Origin: PALSA-968 sp964387075
GTDB lineage: Bacteria > Bacteroidota > Bacteroidia > B-17B0 > Aurantibacillaceae
Direction: 5' to 3'
Assembly (NCBI GenBank): GCA_964387075.1
Contig: CAYLVB010000010.1
Location: 128,180 to 192,179, forward strand
DNA length: 64,000 bases
Shown: one piece after another, positions 18,353 to 27,688 of the stretch
Layout of the letters: every line of letters begins with the position of its first letter
How positions within the stretch are numbered: the stretch's first letter is position 1
The notes under the pieces: generated by a model
The model's input: the letters and a program-made list of their open reading frames with translations, nothing else
Told to the model about the DNA's origin: nothing
Databases searched by the model: none
Made by a program: the position numbers and the translations under genes

Positions 18353-19663
18353 ATGACGATGAACATGAACATGAAGAAATTTTTTACAGTTTTATTCTTC
18401 TTACTGATAGTAAGCCCTTCCTTTTGCCAGGAAGAGGAACAAACTGACGACTTAAATCATAAGCCATCGCTGATGGTGGGTGTGAGCGGTCTTAAATTCT
18501 TTGGCTACGTAGGCAGCAACTCAGATCTCAATCCTTTATTGGATGCGCGCCTGGGTTATTTCCTGGCCATTGAACAGCGCTTCGGTAAAGTGTTCGGTGT
18601 TGAACTTGCGGCTACGTACGGCAAACTGGCCGGTACTGATAATTCAAAGACCTCGCACCTGAATTTTCAGTCGACCATTTTCCAGGGGCAATTGATGCTT
18701 ACTGCCAACTTCAATCACGTGTTCAAGGAAGACCCATTGGTATCTCCTTTCCTTAATGTCGGTATCGGCTTTATGTCCTTCAGCACGTATGGGGATATCC
18801 TGAGGGGCAGCGATACCTTGCATTATTGGTCTGACGGTTCTATTCGCGACCTCGATGAGAACGCGCCTAACGCGGGCGCAGCCTCTATCATAAAGCGGGA
18901 TTACGATTACGAAACAAAACTTAAAACAAATGGGGTTACAAGCACGCTGGTAATTCCTGTAGGAGGTGGATTGAACTTTCACTTCGGAAGAAAATGGACC
19001 GCTTCTATTGGAGCAAACTACAATATCTGCATGACCGAGTGGATCGATAACGCAGGCAAATCGCCCAATCGCTACCTCGCCGCGAACGTTGGTGTGCAAT
19101 ACGAATTCAAAAAAGGTGGCGGCGGAAAATCAGATGCCCGCTATGACAATGTTGATTTTGCCAATGTAGATCACCTCGATGCCGACAAAGACGGCATTCC
19201 GGATGATAAAGATGATTGTCACGGAACCGCGGCCGCTGTTAAAGTTGACAAAAGAGGCTGCCCGTTGGACGGTGATGGAGATGGTGTGCCCGATTACCTC
19301 GATAAAGAGGCAAACACGGCTAAAGGAAATAAAGTGGATGGGTTTGGTGTGACCATTAACGAAGCGGAAATGGCCAAACACCAGATGGAGTGGGACTCAT
19401 TGGCTCCGGAACGTAGCAAAGAATTTAACGTGGCACCCAGCATGGAATACCTCAAAAAGATAGAAGAGGAATCAAAAAAGGTGCGTGCAGCCAATAATAC
19501 GTCCAGTAAAGTACCTGCAGATCTGCAATCTGCAGACGTGAACAAGGACGGTTACATTTCGGCTGATGAGATCACGAAGACGATCGATGCTTTCTTTGAT
19601 GGAAGCAGCGACTTCACTGTCGAAAAACTTAACCGGCTCATAGACTACTTCTTTGAGCAGTAA
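18353..19663 (+). CDS. outer-membrane beta-barrel protein with calcium-binding TSP3-like repeats
   Basis: After a signal peptide (FTVLFFLLIVSPSFCQ), residues 40-255 look like an outer-membrane barrel: alternating strands, GRKWTASIGANYNICMTEWI and the final strand YLAANVGVQYEFK. Residues 270-320 contain thrombospondin-type-3-like calcium loops (DADKDGIPDDKDDC and DGDGDGVPDYLDKE), followed by a helical part and a C-terminal EF-hand-like DVNKDGYISADEI near 405. The barrel and TSP3 part are paralogous to those of the gene at 21046, sharing YYWSDGSI followed by N/D-x-AEN. It has no OmpA peptidoglycan domain. Likely an envelope structural protein; the operon also has SPOR-like domains. Confidence 0.72.
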   Translation: MTMNMNMKKFFTVLFFLLIVSPSFCQEEEQTDDLNHKPSLMVGVSGLKFFGYVGSNSDLNPLLDARLGYFLAIEQRFGKVFGVELAATYGKLAGTDNSKTSHLNFQSTIFQGQLMLTANFNHVFKEDPLVSPFLNVGIGFMSFSTYGDILRGSDTLHYWSDGSIRDLDENAPNAGAASIIKRDYDYETKLKTNGVTSTLVIPVGGGLNFHFGRKWTASIGANYNICMTEWIDNAGKSPNRYLAANVGVQYEFKKGGGGKSDARYDNVDFANVDHLDADKDGIPDDKDDCHGTAAAVKVDKRGCPLDGDGDGVPDYLDKEANTAKGNKVDGFGVTINEAEMAKHQMEWDSLAPERSKEFNVAPSMEYLKKIEEESKKVRAANNTSSKVPADLQSADVNKDGYISADEITKTIDAFFDGSSDFTVEKLNRLIDYFFEQ

Positions 19664-19674
19664 ATGATGAATAC

Positions 19675-21000
19675 ATGAAGTATATATTATTGTTCGTTCA
19701 TGCTCTCACAATAACTATATACTCCTTCTTCTTCGTCGACCCCGTTATTGTAAAGACCAATTTTCCTGAAAGTGCCAAGCCGGGTAGTGAGTTTGTGGCC
19801 GAAATAACCATAAACAAGGGCTCTCTGGCCGGTTTTGCCAAATTTCAGCTCGAATTGCCCCAGGGTTTCAGCGCCAAAGAGAACGACAGCAAGGGCGGAT
19901 CCTTCACTTTAAGCGGGCAAACCGCCAAGATCATCTGGACCTCCGTTCCCTCCAGTCCCGAATTCAGCATCAAAATGACCATCGTTGTGGATGCTTCCGC
20001 CACCGGCGATAAGACCGTTACCGGTAAATATTCTTATATCGAGAACAATAATAAGATGCAGACCGAGATAGAACCTGTAACTGTGAAACTTCCTGCCGCT
20101 TCAGATCCGGTAGCTACCAACACAACCCCTACAGAAACTACAGCGCCAACGGCAACTACCGCTGCTACAGAAAACACCAATACAGTTAAAGAGGGAGATG
20201 CTTCGGTGAGCGTTACGCGCAATATCACAGCCGGCCAGGCTGGCGAATACGATGTTGAGCTTAGGATCAAAAAGGACGGTACCAAAGGTTTTGCAAAGCT
20301 CCAGGAAAAAATGCCTGAAGGATATGTGGCCAGCGCGGGTAAAACAGATGGCTCATCTTTTAGCTCGAGTGTCGCTGACCGGACCGTTAAATTCATCTGG
20401 ACCGGCTTGCCTCCAAACGAGGAACTGGTTGTTTCCTATAAACTTGTTCCAAAGAAAGGGGTTAAGGTTCCTTCGCCGGCTTCCGTAGAAGGGGAGTTCT
20501 CGTACCTGGAAAACTCGCAATCCAGGAAATATAAGATAGAAAAACAGGACCTTCCCGGAGGAACCGAACCTGTGGCCACCAATACGGTTGAGCCAACCAA
20601 TACAAATACTGTGGCCGCAACCGATCCTGTAAAGACTGAGACCACAACCCCCGTTGATCCTGTTAAAACAGAAACCACCTCAGCCTTGAACAATTCACCG
20701 TCAGAGACCACCAAGAGCGGAAATGTGCACTATGCTGTACAGGTGGGCGCTTTCCGTAACCCGGTGAATGTAGCCGCACTTTCGGCCCGCTTTGGCTTAA
20801 GTGGTGTGAACACCGAAATGCAGGATGGCCTTACCAAGTGTATCACCGGCAAACACCCCGATTATAAAAAGGCCCGCGATGCCAGAGAGACCATTAAGTC
20901 TAAAGGGGTGTCCGACGCTTTTGTTACCGCCTACAATTCGGGCAGACGGATCACTGTACAGGAGGCCCTGATGATCACCAGCCAGAAGTGGTTTAGATAG
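19675..21000 (+). CDS. secreted two-domain protein with C-terminal SPOR-like domain
   Basis: The 441-residue protein has an N-terminal hydrophobic signal and then two copies of a domain of about 110 residues (roughly 25-140 and 165-280). Each copy carries the pattern GFAKF/LQ-x-x-LPQGF / GFAKLQEKMPEGY, then GGSFTLSGQTAKIIWT / GSSFSSSVADRTVKFIWT, and ends with a Y-S/F-x-YLENS-type strand, so this is a tandem duplication. Thr-rich linkers flank the second copy. The C-terminus (350-425), YAVQVGAFRNPVNVAALSAR onward, is SPOR-like, which normally binds denuded peptidoglycan. It lies 11 bp after the barrel gene and 45 bp before the second barrel gene, so it is part of the same operon. Confidence 0.7.
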   Translation: MKYILLFVHALTITIYSFFFVDPVIVKTNFPESAKPGSEFVAEITINKGSLAGFAKFQLELPQGFSAKENDSKGGSFTLSGQTAKIIWTSVPSSPEFSIKMTIVVDASATGDKTVTGKYSYIENNNKMQTEIEPVTVKLPAASDPVATNTTPTETTAPTATTAATENTNTVKEGDASVSVTRNITAGQAGEYDVELRIKKDGTKGFAKLQEKMPEGYVASAGKTDGSSFSSSVADRTVKFIWTGLPPNEELVVSYKLVPKKGVKVPSPASVEGEFSYLENSQSRKYKIEKQDLPGGTEPVATNTVEPTNTNTVAATDPVKTETTTPVDPVKTETTSALNNSPSETTKSGNVHYAVQVGAFRNPVNVAALSARFGLSGVNTEMQDGLTKCITGKHPDYKKARDARETIKSKGVSDAFVTAYNSGRRITVQEALMITSQKWFR

Positions 21001-21045
21001 GTATAAATTTGAATTTTTCGTTTATTGTCTTTACCTTTACAGAGT

Positions 21046-23190
21046 ATGCCCTCACTAAAGCGTACCCATAGATCACTATCTCTTTTTATACTGCTCCTGG
21101 CGGGCTTCCAGGCATTTGCACAATCTGACAGCACCGAAGCCTCCTCTGCCAGGTCAGAACCGGCTCCTCCCGTATTAGGCGACATCTTTAAACCAACCAT
21201 TGGCATAGGTGTAGGTAACATTTCCTTTTTTGGCGACCTCTATAACAAACACTTCCAAAAGCCCGGTACCTCGCGTTTTGGTTATGAGCTTCACTTATCG
21301 CAGCCCCTGAATCAGTATCTTCACCTCAACTTTTACGTGATGTTCGGGAAACTGGGCGCCAACGAACGCACCAAACTGCGTAATGAGAATTTCGAATCCA
21401 CGATCCGCTTAGGTGGCGTGCAATTGATGTACGACTTCTCAAACCTGATCAAAAAAGAGACCATCCGGCCGTATTTCCTTTTGGGTATTGAAGGTTTTGA
21501 ATTCCTTTCTAAAACAGACCTGAAGGATAAATTTGGCAACACCTATTACTACTGGAGCGACGGCTCTATCAAGAACATGGCCGAGAACTCACCGGGTTCG
21601 CAAAACGCTGTGGATATTGTGCGTGATTACAGTTACGATTCGGATCTCCGCGAATTGAACAAGGACGGTTTTGGTAAATACCAGGAGCGTTCCTGGGGCA
21701 TACCGGTGGGCATTGGTTTCACCACAAAAATTACAGAAAGAGCTACCTTCCGGTACGGAGCTACCATGCACTTCACCTTCACCGATTATATCGACGGTAT
21801 TACTGAAAAAAGTAAGGGAATACGAAAAGGAACTTCCGCCAACGATCATTTCATGATGATGTCCGCTTCCCTGCACTACGACCTCATCTTTAAGAAGAAA
21901 GACAAAGAATTCGAAGATCTGCCTTCCAATCACTTCGACAATGTGGATTGGCTCACTATTGATAAAGGTGATGAGGACAAGGACGTCGTTCTTGACTGGG
22001 ACGATTATTCTCACGCTACCCCAGCCGGCGTAAAAGTTGACGCCAGGGGTGTGCCGATCGACACGGATAAAGATCTTATCCCTGATTATCGTGACGATGA
22101 AGGCTCAACCACCTTGATAGCCAATGGCCGCGGGGTGGGCATTACCGATCCAATGGCGCAGAAATGGTATGATAGTTTTTACGATTCCCTGGGTACGATG
22201 GATCCCAATGCGCGTGTAGTTAACCTGGATTCGGCTAAAGGAAAAAAAGCTGTTGACCCCAGCAAACAACCCAAACAATTCACCATTGAGCTTGCGCGCT
22301 ACAAAGGCGGAGTGCCCAGCGATGAGATGGCTTTCCTCTTAAGTATTGGCGATGTGCAATCGTTCAACCTGGGGGATGAGACCGTGGTGTATGCCGCGGG
22401 AAGTTATGAGGATGTGCGAATGGCCATCAAACGCAGGGATGAGTTCAGGGAAGAAGGATTGAAATCAGCGAAGGTAGGATATTTCAAAGGAGATAATTAC
22501 TATTCGCTTACAGATGCAGAATTGCAAAAGGAGATTGAAGCGGCCGATAAAAAAGGCGCATCCGTTGTTACGAATCCTGTCAGCACCAAAGGCGAGGTTG
22601 TATATCGCGTGCAGTTAGGAGCTTACAAGAGCAAACTTCCTTTGGGCGTATTTAAAAATGTGAAGGGTGGCGTGATCGAATTGCAGACCGAGGATGGATA
22701 TTATCGATATTGCTCAGGTGCCTATAAAACACTCGAAGACGCGGCTGTGCACCGCGCCGACATGATCCTGGATGGTTATGCCGACGCATTTGTTACGGCC
22801 TATCGTGGAGGAAAACGCATAGCGCTGAGCGAAGTGGGCGCTACCTACGAGAAAGAAGAACAGAATTACAAGGAGAACATTGATGAAAAAGCAACTACAG
22901 CGGGTACTATCGATAAAGGCGGCGTGAGCTTCCGTGTGCAGATAGGCGGTCTCATAAATGGAAACGACGAAGCTTTTGCCGAGAAGATCTCCGGCCTGAA
23001 AAAGGAGGTTATTAAACAGCCAACGGCAACCGGTCAATTCCGCCACTTTGTGGGTGATTTCAAGAGCTATAACGAGGCTGTTAAATACAAAGATAAACTC
23101 CTGCAGCAGGGTTATAACGGTGCTTTCGTGGCCGCCTTCTTCAAGGGTGAGCTTATCTCCGTTCAGGAGGCCCTGGAACTCATGAAGTAA
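21046..23190 (+). CDS. outer-membrane beta-barrel protein with TSP3-like loop and three SPOR-like repeats
   Basis: Starting at the ATG at 21046 (MPSLKRTHRSLSLFILLLAG, signal peptide), the 714-residue protein has a barrel at about 50-290 paralogous to that of the gene at 18353 (shared YYYWSDGSIKNMAEN and DYSYDSDLRE). A single degenerate TSP3-like loop (DTDKDLIPDYRDDE) follows. Residues 410-714 hold three SPOR-like repeats, the last two clear: VVYRVQLGAYKSKLPLGVF and VSFRVQIGGLINGNDEAF, each ending in a DGYADAFVTAY / QQGYNGAFVAAF strand. SPOR repeats would tie this barrel to peptidoglycan. Likely an operon partner of the two genes before it. Confidence 0.72.
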   Translation: MPSLKRTHRSLSLFILLLAGFQAFAQSDSTEASSARSEPAPPVLGDIFKPTIGIGVGNISFFGDLYNKHFQKPGTSRFGYELHLSQPLNQYLHLNFYVMFGKLGANERTKLRNENFESTIRLGGVQLMYDFSNLIKKETIRPYFLLGIEGFEFLSKTDLKDKFGNTYYYWSDGSIKNMAENSPGSQNAVDIVRDYSYDSDLRELNKDGFGKYQERSWGIPVGIGFTTKITERATFRYGATMHFTFTDYIDGITEKSKGIRKGTSANDHFMMMSASLHYDLIFKKKDKEFEDLPSNHFDNVDWLTIDKGDEDKDVVLDWDDYSHATPAGVKVDARGVPIDTDKDLIPDYRDDEGSTTLIANGRGVGITDPMAQKWYDSFYDSLGTMDPNARVVNLDSAKGKKAVDPSKQPKQFTIELARYKGGVPSDEMAFLLSIGDVQSFNLGDETVVYAAGSYEDVRMAIKRRDEFREEGLKSAKVGYFKGDNYYSLTDAELQKEIEAADKKGASVVTNPVSTKGEVVYRVQLGAYKSKLPLGVFKNVKGGVIELQTEDGYYRYCSGAYKTLEDAAVHRADMILDGYADAFVTAYRGGKRIALSEVGATYEKEEQNYKENIDEKATTAGTIDKGGVSFRVQIGGLINGNDEAFAEKISGLKKEVIKQPTATGQFRHFVGDFKSYNEAVKYKDKLLQQGYNGAFVAAFFKGELISVQEALELMK

Positions 23191-23228
23191 AAGGCGCTGA
23201 AATTTGCCCTTTTTAAGTAAAAATCCCT

Positions 23229-23236
23229 TATTTTTG
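23229..23236 (+). promoter_or_regulatory. -7 promoter box upstream of the acyl-CoA dehydrogenase gene
   Basis: TATTTTTG matches TAnnTTTG exactly, 38 bp after the preceding stop codon and 127 bp before the ATG at 23364. The long leader holds nothing else I recognise. Confidence 0.4.
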
Positions 23237-23363
23237 GAGCCTTACTGAATTGACGATTTGTGTATTGACGATCTGGTCATTGGAATAGCACGTATAATGC
23301 CACTATCAATAACCTTTCATCAATCTACAAGTAAAAAATCTAAAAATAAAAAATTAATAAGCC

Positions 23364-24503
23364 ATGAACTTTCAGCTCTCCGAAGAACACTTGATGATAC
23401 AAAAGGCCGCCCGCGATTTCGCGCAGAACGAATTGAAACCGGGTGTGATCGAACGGGATGAACACCAGAAGTTCCCAACCGAACAGGTGAAGAAAATGGG
23501 CGAGCTGGGCTTCCTGGGCATGATGGTAGATCCCAAATATGGCGGGGGAGGAATGGATACCATTTCTTATGTACTGGCCATGGAAGAGATCTCGAAAGTG
23601 GATGCCTCCTGCTCTGTGATCATGAGTGTGAACAATTCATTGGTGTGCTGGGGCATCGAACATTTTGGAACAGAAGAACAAAAACAAAAATACTTAGTGC
23701 CTTTGGCCAAGGGAGAAAAGATAGGCGCGTTCTGCCTCTCTGAACCCGAAGCAGGAAGTGACGCTACCTCGCAAAAAACAACCGCCGAAGATAAAGGAGA
23801 TCATTACCTGTTGAATGGAACCAAGAACTGGATCACCAACGGTAACAGCGCCTCTGTTTATCTCGTAATGGCACAAACCAATGTGGCTGCCGGCCACAAA
23901 GGGATCAATTGCCTGATCGTGGAAAAAGGAATGGAAGGATTTGTGGTGGGCCCGAAAGAAAATAAAATGGGCATCCGCGCCAGTGATACGCACTCTTTGA
24001 TGTTCACCAATGTAAAAGTTCCTAAGGCCAACCGCATCGGCGAAGAAGGTTTCGGTTTCAAGTTCGCCATGAAAACATTGGCGGGTGGACGTATCGGTAT
24101 CGCTTCACAGGCCCTGGGCATTGCCAGCGGTTCTTACGAATTGGCCCTTGCCTACTCGAAAGAAAGAAAAGCTTTTGGAAAAGAGATCTCAAAACACCAG
24201 GCCATCCAGTTTAAATTAGCGGATATGGCAACCCGTATCGACGCGGCCCGTTTACTCTGCTTAAAGGCGGCCTGGGAAAAGGATCATCACCTGGATTATG
24301 GTCAGAGCGGCGCTATGGCTAAAGTATTTTCTTCTGAAACAGCCATGTGGACGGCCACTGAAGCAGTACAGGTACACGGTGGCTATGGCTACGTAAAAGA
24401 ATACCACGTGGAGCGCCTGATGCGCGATGCCAAGATCACACAGATCTACGAAGGTACTTCGGAGGTGCAGCGTATCGTCATTTCACGCAGCGTACTTTCT
24501 TAA
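23364..24503 (+). CDS. acyl-CoA dehydrogenase
   Basis: The 379-residue protein begins MNFQLSEEHLMIQKAARDFA and has all family landmarks: GAFCLSEPEAGSDATSQKTT (FAD/CoA contact), KNWITNGNSASVYLVMAQT, ALGIASGSYELALAYSKERK with KAFGKEISKHQAIQFKLADM, and VQVHGGYGYVKEYHVERLMR with the C-terminal YEGTSEVQRIVISR. The catalytic glutamate is the one in YEGTSEVQ, as in short- and medium-chain enzymes. It oxidises acyl-CoA to trans-2-enoyl-CoA with FAD, passing electrons to an electron-transfer flavoprotein. Chain length is not deducible. It stands alone. Confidence 0.94.
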   Translation: MNFQLSEEHLMIQKAARDFAQNELKPGVIERDEHQKFPTEQVKKMGELGFLGMMVDPKYGGGGMDTISYVLAMEEISKVDASCSVIMSVNNSLVCWGIEHFGTEEQKQKYLVPLAKGEKIGAFCLSEPEAGSDATSQKTTAEDKGDHYLLNGTKNWITNGNSASVYLVMAQTNVAAGHKGINCLIVEKGMEGFVVGPKENKMGIRASDTHSLMFTNVKVPKANRIGEEGFGFKFAMKTLAGGRIGIASQALGIASGSYELALAYSKERKAFGKEISKHQAIQFKLADMATRIDAARLLCLKAAWEKDHHLDYGQSGAMAKVFSSETAMWTATEAVQVHGGYGYVKEYHVERLMRDAKITQIYEGTSEVQRIVISRSVLS

Positions 24504-24518
24504 AGCACGATCTTTTTC

Positions 24519-24556
24519 GGTTTGATTTTTGTTTATTTTTAAAACAAAATCAAACC
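24519..24556 (+). terminator. 11-bp inverted repeat between the dehydrogenase gene and the next gene
   Basis: GGTTTGATTTT pairs perfectly with AAAATCAAACC around a T/A-rich loop, ending 3 bp before the ATG at 24559. It could terminate the dehydrogenase transcript or form a structure at the start of the next gene; the T run is in the loop rather than after the stem. Confidence 0.45.
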
Positions 24557-24558
24557 TT

Positions 24559-24921
24559 ATGAAAAAGCGTATCATTACCTTGGCTTTTATTGCATCTGCA
24601 TGGGGAGCCTTCTCTCAGAATTTCGAATACAAGATCTTTACAACCGTTGAATCGGTCGTTCCCGGCGGTTTTGGCCGTTCGCGCATGATCACCACCGATA
24701 AAGAATCTCAAATGCAGGAAAAGGACCTCGAGAACTTCTTCAGCCTGGTGGGCATTAATTTCAAGAACATCCAGAACAACGATATCGTCATCGCGGCCAA
24801 GATAAACGAGTTCGCTAAAGAGGGTTGGGAATTGAACCAGACCGTTACCGGGGTGTATGGAGCCGATAAAAGCACGGGCATCTTCATTACCCGTTATATC
24901 TTCCGTAAGGCCACAAAATAA
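24559..24921 (+). CDS. small secreted protein of unknown function
   Basis: From the ATG at 24559 the product is 120 residues, with a signal peptide MKKRIITLAFIASAWGAFSQ. The mature part starts NFEYKIFTTVESVVPGGFGR and contains NDIVIAAKINEFAKEGWELN and a final strand GIFITRYIFRKATK, a pattern seen in small DUF4177-like proteins (strand, helix with KEGWEL, strand), although this is only a resemblance. A periplasmic location is likely. The ATG falls just after the inverted repeat at 24519-24556, and a perfect hairpin follows the stop, so it is probably its own transcript. Confidence 0.65.
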   Translation: MKKRIITLAFIASAWGAFSQNFEYKIFTTVESVVPGGFGRSRMITTDKESQMQEKDLENFFSLVGINFKNIQNNDIVIAAKINEFAKEGWELNQTVTGVYGADKSTGIFITRYIFRKATK

Positions 24922-24937
24922 GGGCCTTAAAGGCCCT
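24921..24937 (+). terminator. hairpin after the small secreted-protein gene
   Basis: AGGGCC pairs with GGCCCT around a 5-nt loop, starting at the last base of the stop codon and followed by gttta. Plausible weak terminator. Confidence 0.5.
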
Positions 24938-24957
24938 GTTTATCAATAACATTTTGT

Positions 24958-24965
24958 TAGATTTG
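24958..24965 (+). promoter_or_regulatory. -7 promoter box for the aminotransferase gene
   Basis: TAGATTTG matches TAnnTTTG exactly and lies 21 bp upstream of the ATG at 24987. Confidence 0.5.
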
Positions 24966-24986
24966 TAGCTAACAGAAACGTGCTTT

Positions 24987-26177
24987 ATGTATTTGTCTGA
25001 ACGAGTTAAGAGCCTGGCCGAATCGCAAACCATAGCCATGGCCCGCAAGAGCCGCGAGCTCATCGCGCAGGGTGTCAACATCATCAGCCTTAGTTTGGGC
25101 GAACCCGACTTCAATACGCCGGATGTGATCAAAAAGGCGGCCGAAAAAGCCATCGAAGATAATTACAGCTTTTACACGCACGTTTCGGGCTACCTGGAGC
25201 TGCGCCAGGCCATCTGCAAAAAATTCGAACGCGATAACGGACTTTCCTACACCCCCGAAGAGATCGTGGTTTCAACAGGCGCTAAACAAAGCATCGCTAA
25301 CGCGGTCTTGTGCTTGCTGAACGCGGGTGATGAGGTCATCGTTCCATCTCCCTATTGGGTAAGTTACCTGGAACTGGTGAAGCTTGCTGATGCGAAGTCG
25401 GTTATTGTAAATGCGAGCATTGAGAATAATTTCAAGATCACAGCGCAGCAATTAGAAAAAGCCATCACGCCAAAGACACGTTTAATAATTTTCTCTTCTC
25501 CCTGTAATCCAACCGGCTCTTTGTACAGCGAAGCTGAACTGGAGTCTTTGGCCGCAGTGATCCGCAAACACGAGGAGCTTTATATCATCAGCGATGAGAT
25601 CTATGAGCATATCAATTTTGTGGGCAAACACGTGAGCATCGCTCACATGGAAGGAATGAAGGAACGCACTGCCGTTATCAATGGAGTTTCTAAAGGATTT
25701 GCTATGACCGGCTGGCGGGGAGGCATTTTAGCCGCTCCTAAATGGCTGGCGCAGGCCTGCGACAAGATGCAGGGGCAATTTACTTCGGCCACCTGCAGCA
25801 TTACCCAAAAAGCCATGTACACGGCTATGTTGATGGATCCTGCCACAACGCATCCCATGCGCGATGCCTTCAAACGTCGGCGCGACCTGGTGGTGAAGGG
25901 CCTTGGCGAAATAAAAGGGTTTAATTGTAACAATCCCGAAGGCGCTTTTTACGTTTTCCCGGAAGTGAGCTATTTCTTCGGAAAATCGCATAACGGGAAG
26001 AAAATAAATAATGCCACCGATCTTTGTATGTTCCTGCTGGAAGAAGCGAAGGTGGCCATGGTGCCCGGCGCCGCTTTTGGCGATGACAATTACCTGCGCA
26101 TCAGTTACGCTACATCCGACGATAAATTAAAAGAGGCTGTAGAACGAATTAAAACCGCTGTTTCCAAACTTTCATAA
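24987..26177 (+). CDS. pyridoxal-phosphate aminotransferase, class I (aspartate aminotransferase-like)
   Basis: The 396-residue protein begins MYLSERVKSLAESQTIAMAR and has the subgroup-I signature ISLSLGEPDFNTPDVIKKAA. PLP contacts include the Asn and Asp in SSPCNPTGSLYSEAEL and IISDEIYEHI, the Schiff-base lysine in AVINGVSKGFAMTGWRGG (Lys in SKG) and the C-terminal Arg in NYLRISYA, which binds the substrate carboxylate. It most likely interconverts aspartate/2-oxoglutarate with oxaloacetate/glutamate. It ends 2 bp before the RfaE1-like kinase start, so the two genes are co-transcribed, though no shared pathway is evident. Confidence 0.92.
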   Translation: MYLSERVKSLAESQTIAMARKSRELIAQGVNIISLSLGEPDFNTPDVIKKAAEKAIEDNYSFYTHVSGYLELRQAICKKFERDNGLSYTPEEIVVSTGAKQSIANAVLCLLNAGDEVIVPSPYWVSYLELVKLADAKSVIVNASIENNFKITAQQLEKAITPKTRLIIFSSPCNPTGSLYSEAELESLAAVIRKHEELYIISDEIYEHINFVGKHVSIAHMEGMKERTAVINGVSKGFAMTGWRGGILAAPKWLAQACDKMQGQFTSATCSITQKAMYTAMLMDPATTHPMRDAFKRRRDLVVKGLGEIKGFNCNNPEGAFYVFPEVSYFFGKSHNGKKINNATDLCMFLLEEAKVAMVPGAAFGDDNYLRISYATSDDKLKEAVERIKTAVSKLS

Positions 26178-26179
26178 CA

Positions 26180-27199
26180 ATGAAGAAATACTCGGTACGC
26201 AAAGAGCACATCCGCGAAATTTTTAGATCCTTCAACAATCTCACCGCGCTCGTTATCGGCGACGTGATGGTGGATTCCTATATGTGGGGAAATGTCTCCC
26301 GTATCTCTCCCGAAGCCCCGGTTCCTATTGTAACGGTTAAGCAAAAGGAAAAACGCCTGGGTGGTGCCGCCAACGTGGCTTTGAACTTACAGGCTTTAGG
26401 CGCTACGCCAATTCTTTGCAGTGTGATCGGTGTGGATGGCGACGGACAGGCTTTTTTGGATCTTTTGCGCCAACAACGTTTAAGTCAAAAGGGAATTTTA
26501 AAATCAAGAGAAAGAAATACAACGGTAAAAACACGTGTGATCGGCAACAACCACCAGATGATACGCGTGGATGAAGAGACCGAAGACGATATAGCAGCTT
26601 ACGAAACCGACCAGCTTTTGCACCTGATCACTTTTATTCTGGAACACGATAAGATCGACGTGATCATTTTTGAAGATTATAACAAAGGATTGATCACGCT
26701 GCGCTTGATCCAGAAAGTGGTGGAGTCGGCCCGTAAAAGAGGAATCCCTGTTTGTGTGGATCCCAAGAAAAAGAACTTTTTAAATTATAAGGGAGTTACC
26801 TTGTTTAAACCGAACATGAAAGAACTGCGCGAAGGTTTGAAGCTCGATGCCGCTGACGTGGAGGACGAGACCGAATTGCAGAAGACCATCAGCAGTTTCC
26901 GCAATAAGCAGAAGATAGGAACGCTTTTACTCACGCTCTCCGAAAAAGGTATCTGCACCAATTCCCGCAGCGTAAAAGAGATACTGCCGGCACACATTCG
27001 CACCATTGCTGATGTTTCCGGGGCAGGAGATACGGTAATAAGCGTGGCTGCCTTGTGCACTGCTCTTGAAACAAATCCTATCCTTACCGCGTCGCTGGCC
27101 AATTTAGCCGGAGGTTTGGTTTGTGAGCAGGTGGGCGTAAGTCCGATCGATAAAGAGCATTTACTTAAAGAGGCGCTGTACCTCGACTTCGTAAAATAA
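26180..27199 (+). CDS. PfkB-family sugar kinase, RfaE1/HldE kinase-domain type
   Basis: The 339-residue protein has ALVIGDVMVDSYMWGNVSRI near residue 20 and the PfkB glycine-rich RLGGAANVALNLQALGA, both closely following the RfaE1/HldE N-terminal domain, which phosphorylates D-glycero-D-manno-heptose 7-phosphate at position 1. The C-terminal PfkB signature ADVSGAGDTVISVAAL contains the catalytic Asp of GAGD. A nucleotidyltransferase domain is missing, so it is a kinase-only protein. It starts 2 bp after the aminotransferase stop. The precise sugar is inferred by resemblance. Confidence 0.88.
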   Translation: MKKYSVRKEHIREIFRSFNNLTALVIGDVMVDSYMWGNVSRISPEAPVPIVTVKQKEKRLGGAANVALNLQALGATPILCSVIGVDGDGQAFLDLLRQQRLSQKGILKSRERNTTVKTRVIGNNHQMIRVDEETEDDIAAYETDQLLHLITFILEHDKIDVIIFEDYNKGLITLRLIQKVVESARKRGIPVCVDPKKKNFLNYKGVTLFKPNMKELREGLKLDAADVEDETELQKTISSFRNKQKIGTLLLTLSEKGICTNSRSVKEILPAHIRTIADVSGAGDTVISVAALCTALETNPILTASLANLAGGLVCEQVGVSPIDKEHLLKEALYLDFVK

Positions 27200-27206
27200 A
27201 CGCACA

Positions 27207-27650
27207 ATGGGTCACGCAGAGGCGCAGAGGCGCGAAGAAGGGAATGAAGGGTTTAAAGGAAATACAAATTCCTTAACGGAAAATGAAATATCTGCTATAT
27301 TGGTCGATATCTTTATTAAGGTCCATAGGCAATTGGGGCCGGGTCTGCTTGAAAGTGTTTATGAGGAAGTGATCTGCTACGAGTTGGAAAAGCGTGGGTT
27401 AGCATACAAGCGTCAAAAAGGCCTGGCTGTTATGTATGATGAGGTAAAGATGGATCTTGGTTTCAGAGCGGATGTAATTGTAGAGGATAAGGTAATTATT
27501 GAGATAAAATCTGTTGAAATACTAGCGCCGGTCCATCACAAGCAACTTTTAACCTATTTAAGACTAACAGATAAAAAACTTGGATTGCTGGCTAACTTCA
27601 ATGTTAACCTAATGAAAGACGGCATTTTCCGTATAGTAAATAATCTATAA
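27207..27650 (+). CDS. GxxExxY-family protein (putative PD-(D/E)xK fold)
   Basis: The 147-residue protein has the family hallmark GPGLLESVYEEVICYELEKR (G-x-x-E-x-x-Y) near residue 47, followed by RADVIVEDKVIIEIKSVE, whose Asp and Glu-x-Lys match a PD-(D/E)xK nuclease core, and by HHKQLLTYLRLTDKKLGLLANFNV. Function is not established. The first ten residues, MGHAEAQRR, are read from a CACGCAGAGGCGCAGAG-type repeat, and inverted copies of the same repeat cluster follow the gene at 27689-27945. It starts 7 bp after the kinase stop but its association with the repeat suggests a small mobile or repeat-linked unit. Confidence 0.8.
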   Translation: MGHAEAQRREEGNEGFKGNTNSLTENEISAILVDIFIKVHRQLGPGLLESVYEEVICYELEKRGLAYKRQKGLAVMYDEVKMDLGFRADVIVEDKVIIEIKSVEILAPVHHKQLLTYLRLTDKKLGLLANFNVNLMKDGIFRIVNNL

Positions 27651-27688
27651 CATGTATTTATTCTCACGCCATATATATAAACAGCCTT

